From a virus: a DNA stretch of 64,000 nucleotides. The translations under genes were made by a program, and so were the position numbers. The notes beneath the pieces are model-generated. The model was given only the letters and a program-made list of their open reading frames with translations. It was not told the DNA's origin and made no database searches. Position 1 is the first letter of the stretch; every line of letters begins with the position of its first letter. This document shows positions 7,337 through 15,900 of this stretch, one piece after another. The stretch lies in the IMG/VR virus record IMGVR_UViG_3300025674_007777, positions 1 through 64,000 of that record. One strand, 5' to 3'.

Positions 7337-7505
7337 ATTGTTCCGTTCCCTGATAATGTTCAATCATCAGATCAAACATTTCCATTTTCTTTGCATTGTC
7401 CCAATTCATTGGCCAAAGATCTGTGTTCGTGATCAGATCATATACCTCTTCAATTGTAGCATCTGTGTAACTACTGGACAATGGTATTTTTTCTTCGTGT
7501 GACAT
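7293..7505 (-). CDS. Small acidic helical protein
   Basis: 70 residues, mostly helical, ending in a YEKCAELQRRLDQI helix that resembles the UvrB/UvrC-motif coiled coil (MxxxxExEdFExAAxLRDxI) in spacing, though weakly. A bipartite promoter-like element lies 21 nt upstream. Not otherwise recognised. Confidence 0.5.
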   Translation of the reverse strand: MSHEEKIPLSSSYTDATIEEVYDLITNTDLWPMNWDNAKKMEMFDLMIEHYQGTEQYEKCAELQRRLDQI

Positions 7506-7526
7506 TTAACTTCTTATATACAATTA

Positions 7527-7557
7527 TAAATATAAGAATATCAGCAATCGAAACAAA
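7527..7557 (-). promoter_or_regulatory. Bipartite promoter, TTTG-N18-TTATATTTA
   Basis: TTTG at 7554-7557 and TTATATTTA at 7527-7535, 18 nt apart, 21 nt before the ATG at 7505. The second box continues into TATAATTG, so it also contains the ATATTTATA word of the late-type family. Confidence 0.55.
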
Positions 7558-7569
7558 ATGTATTCGGTG

Positions 7570-8361
7570 CTATTTTTTCTTTGCCTTGGACTTTTTTACT
7601 ATGGCCCAAGATTTGGATGGTGTGGCTGCATTCACTCTGGCCATGGCCCATTGATGTTGAGACATGCCTCTACGGCTTCCTGAAGATGCCCATGCTGCCA
7701 ATCCTTTCTTATACTCTGCATAAACTGATCCTGGAGTCAATCCTCTCTTTTCAGCTTTCTTCTTCAGAGTTGCTTTGGTCTTTTTGCTGAGAGCTTCGCG
7801 TAGTTCCTGTTCAATCAATTTCGCAAATGACCCATAGGTCATGTTTTCATTTCTTGCTTTCTTTTCCATACGCTCTCTTCTGCGATATGCTCTCTGTTCC
7901 AATTCATCGGCTTGTTTAGCCTTTCCTTGCTTTCTCAGATCTTTTGCTCGTTTCAGATCCTTCTGAGTCTGATCCAGTTGTTTGTCTCTCTTACTGCCTT
8001 CTGGCGCATCATATTGTTTTGGATGTTGAACATCTTCATCCATATCGTCAAGCATCTGCCCTAATGACAATCTGGCTGCACCAGCTCCTGGCGATTTTCT
8101 TGCTTCTGAATCTATGATGTTAGCCACAACCGCAGCTGCCATTGTCGGATGTATCATGAACTCATCACTGACCTTCTTCATAAGACGTCTGAGTTGAGAC
8201 CCATATTTCTGTTTGATCTGATCTGTCTTTGTAAGTTCTGTAATAATGCGTTCAATTACAGTACTGTCATCTTCTGATCTGTCAAATGGTTTGAAGTCAG
8301 CTGTTCCTAGCTGATAATAATCAGGTTTATGTGCTCTGCTCAATTTAGAATGATAATCCAT
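7570..8361 (-). CDS. Basic phage protein with C-terminal GLAAW...QWAMARVN motif
   Basis: About 263 residues; the start MDYHSKL at 8361 overlaps the previous stop as TAATG. The middle is a long Lys/Arg/Glu-rich helix (about 120-190), and the C-terminus ends KKSKAKKK. The block KGLAAWASSGSRRGMSQHQWAMARVNA is familiar from T4-like marine phage proteins (DUF5824-type, from memory). The protein is highly basic and lies in the putative head-interior gene group, so DNA binding or packaging with DNA is plausible. Confidence 0.6.
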   Translation of the reverse strand: MDYHSKLSRAHKPDYYQLGTADFKPFDRSEDDSTVIERIITELTKTDQIKQKYGSQLRRLMKKVSDEFMIHPTMAAAVVANIIDSEARKSPGAGAARLSLGQMLDDMDEDVQHPKQYDAPEGSKRDKQLDQTQKDLKRAKDLRKQGKAKQADELEQRAYRRRERMEKKARNENMTYGSFAKLIEQELREALSKKTKATLKKKAEKRGLTPGSVYAEYKKGLAAWASSGSRRGMSQHQWAMARVNAATPSKSWAIVKKSKAKKK

Positions 8362-8714
8362 TATTTCAACATGTTTTTTATGGCATCTGGCCCGGACCAC
8401 ATTCTGCATGACCAATATCTTGCTGATGTTTTATCCTTTGCAGTATCGCATTTATGTCTTGCTCTGAATGATTTCCTGCGATCCGGGTCTTTAGTTTTGA
8501 TACTAAGACCGGTACTATCTCCGAATTGAATCTTTCTGATATTACCGGTCTTAGGATCTTTTACATACACATAGAATTTTTTGTCTCCGCCTCTCTTCAC
8601 TTTGTTAAGTTTCACAGTTCTACCTTTGTATTCAGCTTCCTGAAATATGATAGGTTTATTATGTTCAACTATTTCCAAGCCGAGCGATTCTGATATGTAT
8701 ATTGATTTGTTCAT
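8361..8714 (-). CDS. Conserved T4-like phage protein, FRARHxC...YWSCxxW family
   Basis: About 117 residues from MNKSIYI (8714). It has a beta part (KFYVYVKDPKTGNIRKIQFGD) and a conserved C-terminal block: DPDRRKSFRARHKCDTAKDKTSARYWSCRMW, with two Cys and a His that could bind metal. Near-identical blocks occur in DUF5754-like proteins of cyanomyoviruses (from memory). Function unknown; neighbours suggest a capsid-associated role. Confidence 0.65.
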   Translation of the reverse strand: MNKSIYISESLGLEIVEHNKPIIFQEAEYKGRTVKLNKVKRGGDKKFYVYVKDPKTGNIRKIQFGDSTGLSIKTKDPDRRKSFRARHKCDTAKDKTSARYWSCRMWSGPDAIKNMLK

Positions 8715-8715
8715 A

Positions 8716-8880
8716 TTAACTACCCAGCACACCCCAAAGTTTTGTAGCAGCAACTCCAATTGCAATACCTCCGATTAGTGGTAAACCTTTGAAAAATACA
8801 ACTGCTCCGGCTAGACCTGCTACTCCGATTACAAAATATGGTGATGTTAACACTGATTTGATTTTTCCTAACTTGCTCAT
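8716..8880 (-). CDS. Small hydrophobic protein
   Basis: 54 residues starting MSKLGKIKSVLTS, ending KLWGVLGS. A basic N-terminus precedes a Gly/Ala/Val-rich hydrophobic stretch (residues about 14-48) that could form one or two membrane helices. It fills the gap between the SOD gene and the next gene and has one of the few strong Shine-Dalgarno sequences in the window (AGGAG, 6 nt before ATG). Not recognised. Confidence 0.6.
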   Translation of the reverse strand: MSKLGKIKSVLTSPYFVIGVAGLAGAVVFFKGLPLIGGIAIGVAATKLWGVLGS

Positions 8881-8886
8881 TTTTAA

Positions 8887-8891
8887 CTCCT
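8887..8891 (-). promoter_or_regulatory. Strong Shine-Dalgarno (AGGAG)
   Basis: AGGAG, 6 nt before the ATG at 8880 and preceded by an A-run. Most genes here lack such a site, in line with Bacteroidetes-like initiation, so this one stands out and supports the small gene. Confidence 0.6.
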
Positions 8892-8895
8892 TTTT

Positions 8896-9570
8896 TTAAT
8901 ATGACAATTTAGTTAGTGCATGCTGGTAGCGTTTATTCGCCATTGACCAACATACCAATTTGAAAAAGGCATCCACATATTTGGGACGCTCATTCTTGAA
9001 CTTCAGATAATAGGAATGTTCCCATAGATCCAAAGCCATTATGATTTCACCCGATTCTGGAATGTAATCCATTAATGGGTTGTCTTGATTATCTGTTGTA
9101 GTGATTCTGAACATGGACTTGTCATAAATTAACCAAGCCCATCCAGAACCAAAATGTGAATTAGCAATTTCCTTGAACGTTTCAATGAACTTCTCCATGG
9201 AACCATACTGCTCAATCAGTTTTGTTTCCAATTCTGAATCAGCCAATTTACCTTTCTCATCTGGATTGAGACCTTCAAAGAACAAAGTATGATTATAAAA
9301 TCCTCCTGCATTGTTCTGAAGTTTTGGAGAGTACATAGATGCTCTGCTCAATACTCCTTTGATGCCTTGCATATCATCACCCATGACAACTGTAATGTTT
9401 TCCTCTGCAACGGCTTCATTGAGTTTATCTGTATATCCTTTATAATGCTTGTTGTAATGAAGTTTCATAGTTTCTTCATCAAAAGGAGCATATTCGCCGG
9501 GTTTATGTGATAACTTCACACGCTCAAACTTTGGCGTTTCCTGTTCAAATAATAGTGACTTAAGCTTCAT
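8896..9570 (-). CDS. Fe/Mn superoxide dismutase with possible capsid-targeting N-terminus
   Basis: Converts superoxide to peroxide and oxygen. From the start MKLKSLL at 9570 (224 residues), all four metal ligands are present: H38 (LHYNKHY), H94 (NHTLFFEG), D181 and H185 (LDLWEHSYYLKF), with the GSGWAWL strand. The family's catalytic domain normally begins near residue 15-20 of the mature enzyme; here it is preceded by MKLKSLLFE, which ends in an LxE site like those cut by the T4 prohead protease, then QE. I infer that the enzyme may be packaged inside the head. Fe versus Mn use cannot be told by eye. Confidence 0.9.
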   Translation of the reverse strand: MKLKSLLFEQETPKFERVKLSHKPGEYAPFDEETMKLHYNKHYKGYTDKLNEAVAEENITVVMGDDMQGIKGVLSRASMYSPKLQNNAGGFYNHTLFFEGLNPDEKGKLADSELETKLIEQYGSMEKFIETFKEIANSHFGSGWAWLIYDKSMFRITTTDNQDNPLMDYIPESGEIIMALDLWEHSYYLKFKNERPKYVDAFFKLVCWSMANKRYQHALTKLSY

Positions 9571-10084
9571 CATCTGCAGCTGCCTTCTTTTCATCTGTTA
9601 TTGGTCCACCGCTTACCCATGATTGACATGTTCTGGCAGCGGCGCATTTGAATTTCAGAAACTGACAATATCCCAATTCTCCAGCCTCCACAATTGTTTC
9701 TGGATCAGTTTCGTCACCAATTCCTTTTTCAATGCAATCCTTCATTGTGCTAGTAACATCAAATGCTGCACAATTACCACATCGTTGCTTTATAATGGCA
9801 TCAATGGAATCTGCATTATATATCTCTACTAATTTGGCCCAATAAGAACTATTAGGCGACTCTTGTAGTCCTTCAGTAGATATGATATCATCATCCGTTA
9901 ACTTGGCAAAGTCAATATCTTCTATATCTCTTGCAAGATCCGGTCTAGGGTCTGCAGGGCCATATAGATAATCTTTGAATGCCTTGTTGCGATTCTTCAG
10001 ATTGATATCTATATCCTGAGTAGCCGGAGGGCATCCAGTTTGCTCAGTAATGATATTTTCATATATTCTGAATAACTTAGTCAT
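9560..10084 (-). CDS. Cys-rich protein, possible metal or Fe-S binding, head-type N-terminus
   Basis: About 174 residues from MTKLFRIYENIITEQ. Six Cys lie in a conserved-looking core, CGNC, then MKDC, then ELGYCQFLKFKC and ARTCQSW, followed by GGP. This spacing suggests an Fe-S or zinc site; I recall similar proteins in T4-like marine phages without a known role. The N-terminus carries ITE followed by Q, compatible with an (L/I)xE prohead cleavage site. It overlaps the next gene by about 11 nt and the previous by 8. Confidence 0.6.
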   Translation of the reverse strand: MTKLFRIYENIITEQTGCPPATQDIDINLKNRNKAFKDYLYGPADPRPDLARDIEDIDFAKLTDDDIISTEGLQESPNSSYWAKLVEIYNADSIDAIIKQRCGNCAAFDVTSTMKDCIEKGIGDETDPETIVEAGELGYCQFLKFKCAAARTCQSWVSGGPITDEKKAAADDEA

Positions 10085-10328
10085 CGTCACCTGTTCCTGT
10101 TAATAGATAATCTCTTGATTTATTCAAATATGAATATGCCATTGTAATTTTTGCCATCCACCAACTTGGCAGATCATCCTCATCATCCATTTGCTGTAAA
10201 GCTTGTAGAATTTGATGTGCATCTTCCATAGCCAATATCATTTTACGCTTAGCATATGCCACATCTGTATGGCCATCTTCGGTCAGAAGCCTGATAGCCT
10301 CTTCTTTTAATAATTTCTTGTTAATCAT
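10077..10328 (-). CDS. Small helical protein with head-type N-terminus
   Basis: 83 residues, all helical, with a conserved-looking core DVAYAKRKMILAMEDAHQILQALQQM and DDLPSWWMAKITMA. The first 17 residues, MINKKLLKEEAIRLLTE, form an amphipathic helix ending in LTE, again like a prohead protease site. Similar small proteins occur in T4-like marine phages (from memory). Role unknown. Confidence 0.6.
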   Translation of the reverse strand: MINKKLLKEEAIRLLTEDGHTDVAYAKRKMILAMEDAHQILQALQQMDDEDDLPSWWMAKITMAYSYLNKSRDYLLTGTGDDD

Positions 10329-11337
10329 CGTACTGAACTCCAGTTAATTGATCTCCGGTTTTGGTCAACACATCGCCGGCTTTGTAAGTAGGTCCATTGT
10401 TAGTGACTCTGTATGTCACCAATCTGCCAATCATATCTGGAAGGTCAATAATCTTACTCACGACGCCCATTGATCCATAATGTGGGCATGATTTATTTTT
10501 GTTCTTCACAATGTCACCAATGCCGTAAGTGTAATGAGCGCCTTCGGTAATTGGTTCTGAAGCTAATTGCGATTTCTCTGCACTCACTGATTTCATCTTT
10601 TCCTGTGCTGCTTTCTGAGCATCTTTTGCCTGCTTCTGCTCATCTTTTGCTATTGCAATCTCATCCTTAGCAACTGCAATTTCATCTTTAATTGTTTTTA
10701 TTTTATCTTTGACGTATTTTTGCATTTCTTTAGCACTCTTAACCTCTTCTTTGGAAATCTTTTGTTGCTCTTTAGCAGCCTTGATCTGATCTTTCACTAT
10801 ATTGGTTTCATCTTTCAAAGCTTTCTGTTTATCCTTTGCGCCTTTGGCATTATCCTTTGCTACTTTGGCCAATTCTTTGGCAGCTTTGAGTTCATCCTTT
10901 GCTACATCTTCTTTAGCATCCAATGCAGCTAACTGAGCTTTTTGTTCTGCGGCTGTGATCTCACTGACCATATCCCTCATAGTCGGGAACAAGCCTTCTT
11001 CAGTTACTTCTTCTTCACCTTCTTCCTCAGCAGCTGGCTCTTCTTTGGCAGGCTCTTCTTTTTTAGCAGTATCATCGCTTCCAAATTCTTTAGCCATGGC
11101 ATCATTGAATGCATCCAATGTGATGTTGTTACCATTCACTAGCAGATGATCAATTCGGCGATAATCAAATTCATGCATACGACCGTCTTCATCCATTCCG
11201 AAACCATATATAGGATCTTCTAGATCATCTGCTGATGTGATAGTATAATAAACTCCATCAACATAAACTTTGATGGGAATACCAGTAAGTACGAACTGGC
11301 CTAATATTACATTGTTAAATGTGTTCAACGGTTTCAT
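10321..11337 (-). CDS. Heptad-repeat coiled-coil protein with acidic linker
   Basis: 338 residues. An N-terminal beta-rich domain (about 1-85) is followed by a Glu/Ala-rich acidic linker (about 93-112), and then by a very regular array of at least 14 seven-residue units of the form (K)xAKDEx (about 150-255; for example KVAKDNA, KGAKDKQ, KTIKDEI, AVAKDEI). A C-terminal globular domain (about 265-338) contains HYTYGIGDIVKNKNKSC. The array predicts one long amphipathic helix with a strict 7-residue period and alternating Lys/Asp-Glu. It resembles LEA or apolipoprotein-like helices. An ATATTTATA element is 16 nt upstream. A virion-interior or scaffold-like role is inferred from neighbours only. 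Confidence 0.65.
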   Translation of the reverse strand: MKPLNTFNNVILGQFVLTGIPIKVYVDGVYYTITSADDLEDPIYGFGMDEDGRMHEFDYRRIDHLLVNGNNITLDAFNDAMAKEFGSDDTAKKEEPAKEEPAAEEEGEEEVTEEGLFPTMRDMVSEITAAEQKAQLAALDAKEDVAKDELKAAKELAKVAKDNAKGAKDKQKALKDETNIVKDQIKAAKEQQKISKEEVKSAKEMQKYVKDKIKTIKDEIAVAKDEIAIAKDEQKQAKDAQKAAQEKMKSVSAEKSQLASEPITEGAHYTYGIGDIVKNKNKSCPHYGSMGVVSKIIDLPDMIGRLVTYRVTNNGPTYKAGDVLTKTGDQLTGVQYDD

Positions 11338-11353
11338 AGAATAAACAGTTTAA

Positions 11354-11362
11354 TATAAATAT
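11354..11362 (-). promoter_or_regulatory. ATATTTATA late-type promoter-like element
   Basis: Ends 16 nt before the ATG at 11337, in the short gap after the membrane protein gene. Confidence 0.45.
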
Positions 11363-11372
11363 ACTACTATAG

Positions 11373-11717
11373 CTACTTCCAAAATATTTGTATCAGTACA
11401 ATTGCTATAGATAACAGAATACTGATAAAACTTTTCATGTTAATGCCTTCGCCCATTATGCAATAGATCAAAGTTGCAAAAACTAAACTACCCATGCCAA
11501 AACCGAGCAGCCGGCCGGGCCAGAACAGTCCATCAAAATGTGCTACCAGGAACGAAGTAGATTTGATCACACATAATGAAATTGGTATCGCAAATATCAA
11601 CGCAATAGCTATTGTATTGTTTTTGGCCCACGTGTTAAAAAATTGCAGATTTGCCTGAAACCAGATCATTATATGAGCTAATAATGATAAGCCCATTCCT
11701 AATAACAAATTTTTCAT
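11373..11717 (-). CDS. Four-helix membrane protein
   Basis: About 114 residues starting MKNLLLG at 11717, just 8 nt into the end of the HAD gene; the longer frame to 11846 overlaps that gene extensively. Hydrophobic segments lie at about 3-20, 33-50, 66-88 and 95-112, with a conserved-looking WPGRLLGFGMG motif between the second and third. I recall similar small membrane proteins in marine phages, function unknown. Confidence 0.55.
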   Translation of the reverse strand: MKNLLLGMGLSLLAHIMIWFQANLQFFNTWAKNNTIAIALIFAIPISLCVIKSTSFLVAHFDGLFWPGRLLGFGMGSLVFATLIYCIMGEGINMKSFISILLSIAIVLIQIFWK

Positions 11718-11724
11718 ATATAAC

Positions 11725-12657
11725 TTATTTTTTACGATTTGCACGCATGAAGTTGATAACCATGTTCGCCTGTGCCTTGTCATGCGCTGTGGCACCTTTT
11801 CTGTTCTTGAATTTCTGTAATTTTGATATGGTGATCTTACCTCCATACCCAGCTCTGGTCATCTTTCTTTTGAGAGTACCTTTACCACCCTTCTTCGTAG
11901 TTCGAGTACTATCCTCTTGGATACCCTCTGACTTTGCTTTATTGATTTCGATAGCCGCTAATTGTTTTAAAGCAGCTTTTTTGGTCTTATGAGTACCTAA
12001 TCGTTTACCACCTTTCTTAGGATATACCACCCAATCATTGTCAACCTTCCTGATGGTCTCTGTTCTTCTCTTCTTCTTGGTAGGTTTATATCCAGAACCA
12101 TATGGTGCTGCTTTGCCATCATGATCAGGCGCTACATTTTCTGCCAACTGAGTTACAATCTTCACTCCTGGATATCTGTTGCGAAGTAGTTCTACAGCTC
12201 TGAGATTCTTTTTGGAATCATCCATGAAGAATATGTCATCATATCCTTTCTGAATATGTTTTTCTATCCATCTGGATTTCAATCTCGGATCAGCGCCTGC
12301 AACACCTACTACGTATGGTTCAATGCCTATTTGATGTTTAAAGAAGTGTCGTAATGGAAATACCAATGCTCGAGCAGTTAACACAGTGACTTTGTTCTGA
12401 GGATTTGACATTGCCTTTTTCAGAAGATTGATGTTCTGTTTAATTGCTCTAGGATTTCTGAGCATTTTATTGAAATCTCGAAAATCAAATTCATCGCCTG
12501 GCTCTTCTTTGTATACTGCATACTCGCCTGGATCTAATTCAATCTCAGTACCGTCCGCCTTTGTAAGATAGATCAGTGCATCTGATTTTGCTAATGTGTC
12601 ATCAAAATCAAAAACCCGCAACTTTCTGCCTTCAAGCAATGTACGTAATTTCAACAT
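11725..12657 (-). CDS. HAD-family phosphatase with basic C-terminal extension
   Basis: 310 residues. HAD motifs: VFDFDDTLAKSD (nucleophile and acid Asp, residues about 15-26), VLTARA (motif II) and FFMDDSKKNL (motif IV). Residues about 200-240 hold a WVVYPKKGGKRLGTHKTKKAALKQL block like the DUF2188 small beta domain, and the last 70 residues are very basic (RTTKKGGKGTLKRKM). The N-terminus MLKLRTLLEG has LLE followed by G, the best match here to the T4 prohead site. Probable packaged phosphatase, perhaps acting on nucleotides or nucleic-acid ends; substrate unknown. Confidence 0.75.
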   Translation of the reverse strand: MLKLRTLLEGRKLRVFDFDDTLAKSDALIYLTKADGTEIELDPGEYAVYKEEPGDEFDFRDFNKMLRNPRAIKQNINLLKKAMSNPQNKVTVLTARALVFPLRHFFKHQIGIEPYVVGVAGADPRLKSRWIEKHIQKGYDDIFFMDDSKKNLRAVELLRNRYPGVKIVTQLAENVAPDHDGKAAPYGSGYKPTKKKRRTETIRKVDNDWVVYPKKGGKRLGTHKTKKAALKQLAAIEINKAKSEGIQEDSTRTTKKGGKGTLKRKMTRAGYGGKITISKLQKFKNRKGATAHDKAQANMVINFMRANRKK

Positions 12658-12950
12658 CAGCTTTTCAGTTCTGTTACAAGATTATCAATCAGTGTACCAT
12701 CAATGCTATTATACGTCACATTGTAAGAACATCCATCAGCACTGCTAATGTATTGTGATCTAACACCTTTGAATATTCTTATGACATGATAATCACCTTC
12801 TGCTACGCCATCAGGTCTCAGACTTTTAACATTATCAATCAATGGCTGTAAAGAAGTCAGATCTGAATTATTTTTTGTTAGATGTTGATCTCCGTTAGCC
12901 AATTGGGCATAACCCTTTGCAAATATGTACAAACTATTGAAATTACTCAT
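12657..12950 (-). CDS. Small protein downstream of the fibre gene
   Basis: 97 residues, soluble, mixed composition, ending in a LIDNLVTELKS helix. Overlaps the fibre stop (ATGA type) and the HAD start, so translation is probably coupled. The position right after the fibre gene would suit a fibre assembly factor or cap, but there is no motif to support that. Confidence 0.5.
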   Translation of the reverse strand: MSNFNSLYIFAKGYAQLANGDQHLTKNNSDLTSLQPLIDNVKSLRPDGVAEGDYHVIRIFKGVRSQYISSADGCSYNVTYNSIDGTLIDNLVTELKS

Positions 12951-15900
12951 ACTACTATTTTTAATTCATCAAATGCTGAACCAGTTCTGTAAACTGCCCC
13001 TACCGGTAATCCTGCAGCCGATGTTGGTAAATTTGTTAATGATAAATTGGCAGCATAAACTGTGTCAGATCTATCTGCTTTGATATTATGACCAGCTACG
13101 ATGGTGGAACCTGATACATCTGGCATTATTATGTTGTTAGCTCCATTTACAATGGTGTTATATAATCCTGACACATCGGATGTGATGCCTGAACCTGAAA
13201 TTAAATTATTAGTTCCATTTACAATTGTATTATATTTGTACAAGGTTTGTGTCGTAGCCCCGCCGGTCTGGATTCTATTTGATTCGCCATTAATAATTGT
13301 ACTGAATTTTCCACATTGATCCTTCGCTGCATCGGTTGTAGGTGCGGAACCAGTTATCTGATTGGAATTTCCATTCAGAATGGACAAATATGATTCATTT
13401 GTTTGACTAGTCGGTTGAACGCTATCATCAATGATGTTACCATTACCAGTTAATATAACACTGTTACCAACTCTACCATTCAATGTATTATTATTACCTC
13501 CCACAATGATTTGGCCTCTAGCAATTGCAGGGCCTAATGTATTATTTGCTCCGGCAAAGATACCTCCTGGATTTTGTGAGCTATTTTCAGTACCACTAAT
13601 GGTATTATCGCGACCTCCAATTCGGTACAAATTGGTTTCAGTTGATATAGTATTACCTCGTCCTGTGACAAAGGAACCAGGTGCCATACTACTATTACTT
13701 AAACCATGCACAAATGACTGATTATTCAAAACATATGTCAAAGTATTACCACTACCAAGTGCCACATTCTGACTACCCGCATCTATCACATTGCCATTAC
13801 CTGCAATGAGATTATCATTGCTACCACTGATACTGTTATTTCGGCCGCCAATGATCGCATTAGCATTGCCTGACTCAATAATACTACCAGAACCGCCTGC
13901 TATAAATGAATTAGAGCCAAATGCCTGATTACCTTGACCTCCGCCGACTGTATTAAATGAACCGCTTGATAAATTACTTCCTAATTTTGGCCGAATATCA
14001 CCAATGCCAGATCCTGATGTATATGGGGAAAGATCTGCGTATGAACCAGTATAATAAACTCTGCCAGTCGCAAGATCTTGTACCAAGACACGGTAAGACT
14101 GTCCCGAATTTTCAGAAGCCGATACGAACAACAATCCAGATGCACTGACATTTCCAGCCACAGTTAGTAATTCTGACGGAGCACCGGTGCCAATACCTAC
14201 ATTACCTGATGATGACACAAACATTATGTTGTCATTACCAGTAGCATCAAATCGGACAATTGATGTCGGAGCATTGGAACCTGTTAACAAATTGATATGT
14301 AATTTTGATGCAATGCTAGCAGTTGCTACACCTAAACCAATTCTACCTTGACCATCAACGTCATTGTCATAATGAGTAGGATCGAATGCAAATATTGCTC
14401 TAGGCGTATCATCGGCTTGGATAGCAAGTATATCAACTTGTGTCGCATTTTCGCGAATTTTAAATGTACCATTATTGTTTTCTTCAAGCATAAACAGTGA
14501 ATTACCTGTTATGTTGATTGTATCTGTTTGACTATCTCCTATGGCGGCCAGGTTTGACACTGACAAGTTAGCAAATGAAGCTGACAATCCAATGATGTCC
14601 CCACTTGCACTGATGTTGTTAGAAGCGGTAAGATTACCAGTCAATGTCAATGCATTGCTTGTCTTATTGAATGTGAATGCTGATGATCCACCGAATATAC
14701 CACCATCATTGAACTGTACTTGTGTATCCGAGCCTCCTGGATTAGTAATTGTCGCAGATACGGTATTGGCTCCGCCCGTTGTTCTGTCTGGGCTGAAGTA
14801 CATTGTGTTAGCGCCGAGATAATATCCAACAGGTATTGAGAAATGCGCAGGATTGCTTGGTGGTACTGCTGATGCAGATCCGTTATCTCCTAGATATAAC
14901 AACTGTCCGACACGGTCGCCAGGTGCATATGGTAAATTCACAATGCCATTTAACAGATATTCTCCAGTGCCTTGATCTCCGCCTGTCAGTGCAATTGCCA
15001 GAGATGATGATGCACATGCGCCGGAACCTGAGCTGGCAACTCCCCATTGACTTCCTGTGAGTGCGACTATGGCACCTTTTGGGCTGGTGTTAGGGCCGCT
15101 ACTATATGAACCTACGCCGACAATGGCATCACCTCTGTAATCCAATGTCTCTGTGTTCAATGCAGTAGCCGCTCGCAGTGATGATGTGACAAACACATTG
15201 GCAACGCCATCCTTAGCATATAAGAAACTAGTTGATATGTTCCTCAATGTAGGACCAGGCTCCAATGTTTGAGAGCCACTCTTCGCGCCGAACATTTCTG
15301 TATTACCTTTGGCAAGTATACGAACTACATTACCTCCATCAGCTTGCAACGCAATCTGATCACCGGTTGTGGTGATGTTCAATCTACCACTTGCAGATAT
15401 CTCAGAGGCAATGTCTGATCTGAATATCAATCGACCATCCATATGAATGTTACCGCCATAATCTATGACCAGATTTTCTGATGTCAGATCAGTGACATCT
15501 TTATTGATAACGAAGGCAGGGTTGGTATCATCTACCTGTGCCAAAGTGCTCAGTGCAAATGGTCTTGTATATTGCTGTTGATTTGAAAATGCTGATGCGG
15601 AAAAATAACCAGCAAATGAGGATGTTTGTGTTGTACTAGAAGCACCGCCCCTATATACAGACAATACACCATAACCAACATTGAGATGCTCACCAACAAA
15701 GAATTCTAATTCGCCCTGAGCATTTGTAAATATACCTGATGGTTCATAGGTCACATAAAAGTTATTTTGGTTGGCTCCACCTAAGTTAGATAGATCTCGT
15801 TTACCAAATGTCATGGAAAGTTCACCTTCGGATGCACTAGAACCTGATGTGTATTTTAACCCAAATATTTGGTTAGATATGGGTTGACCTGCTGCTGTAG

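Noticed and set aside
9560-10084. Ferredoxin or HiPIP assignment for the Cys-rich protein
   Set aside because: Cys spacing does not match a known ferredoxin or HiPIP pattern closely enough; kept as a possible metal-binding protein.
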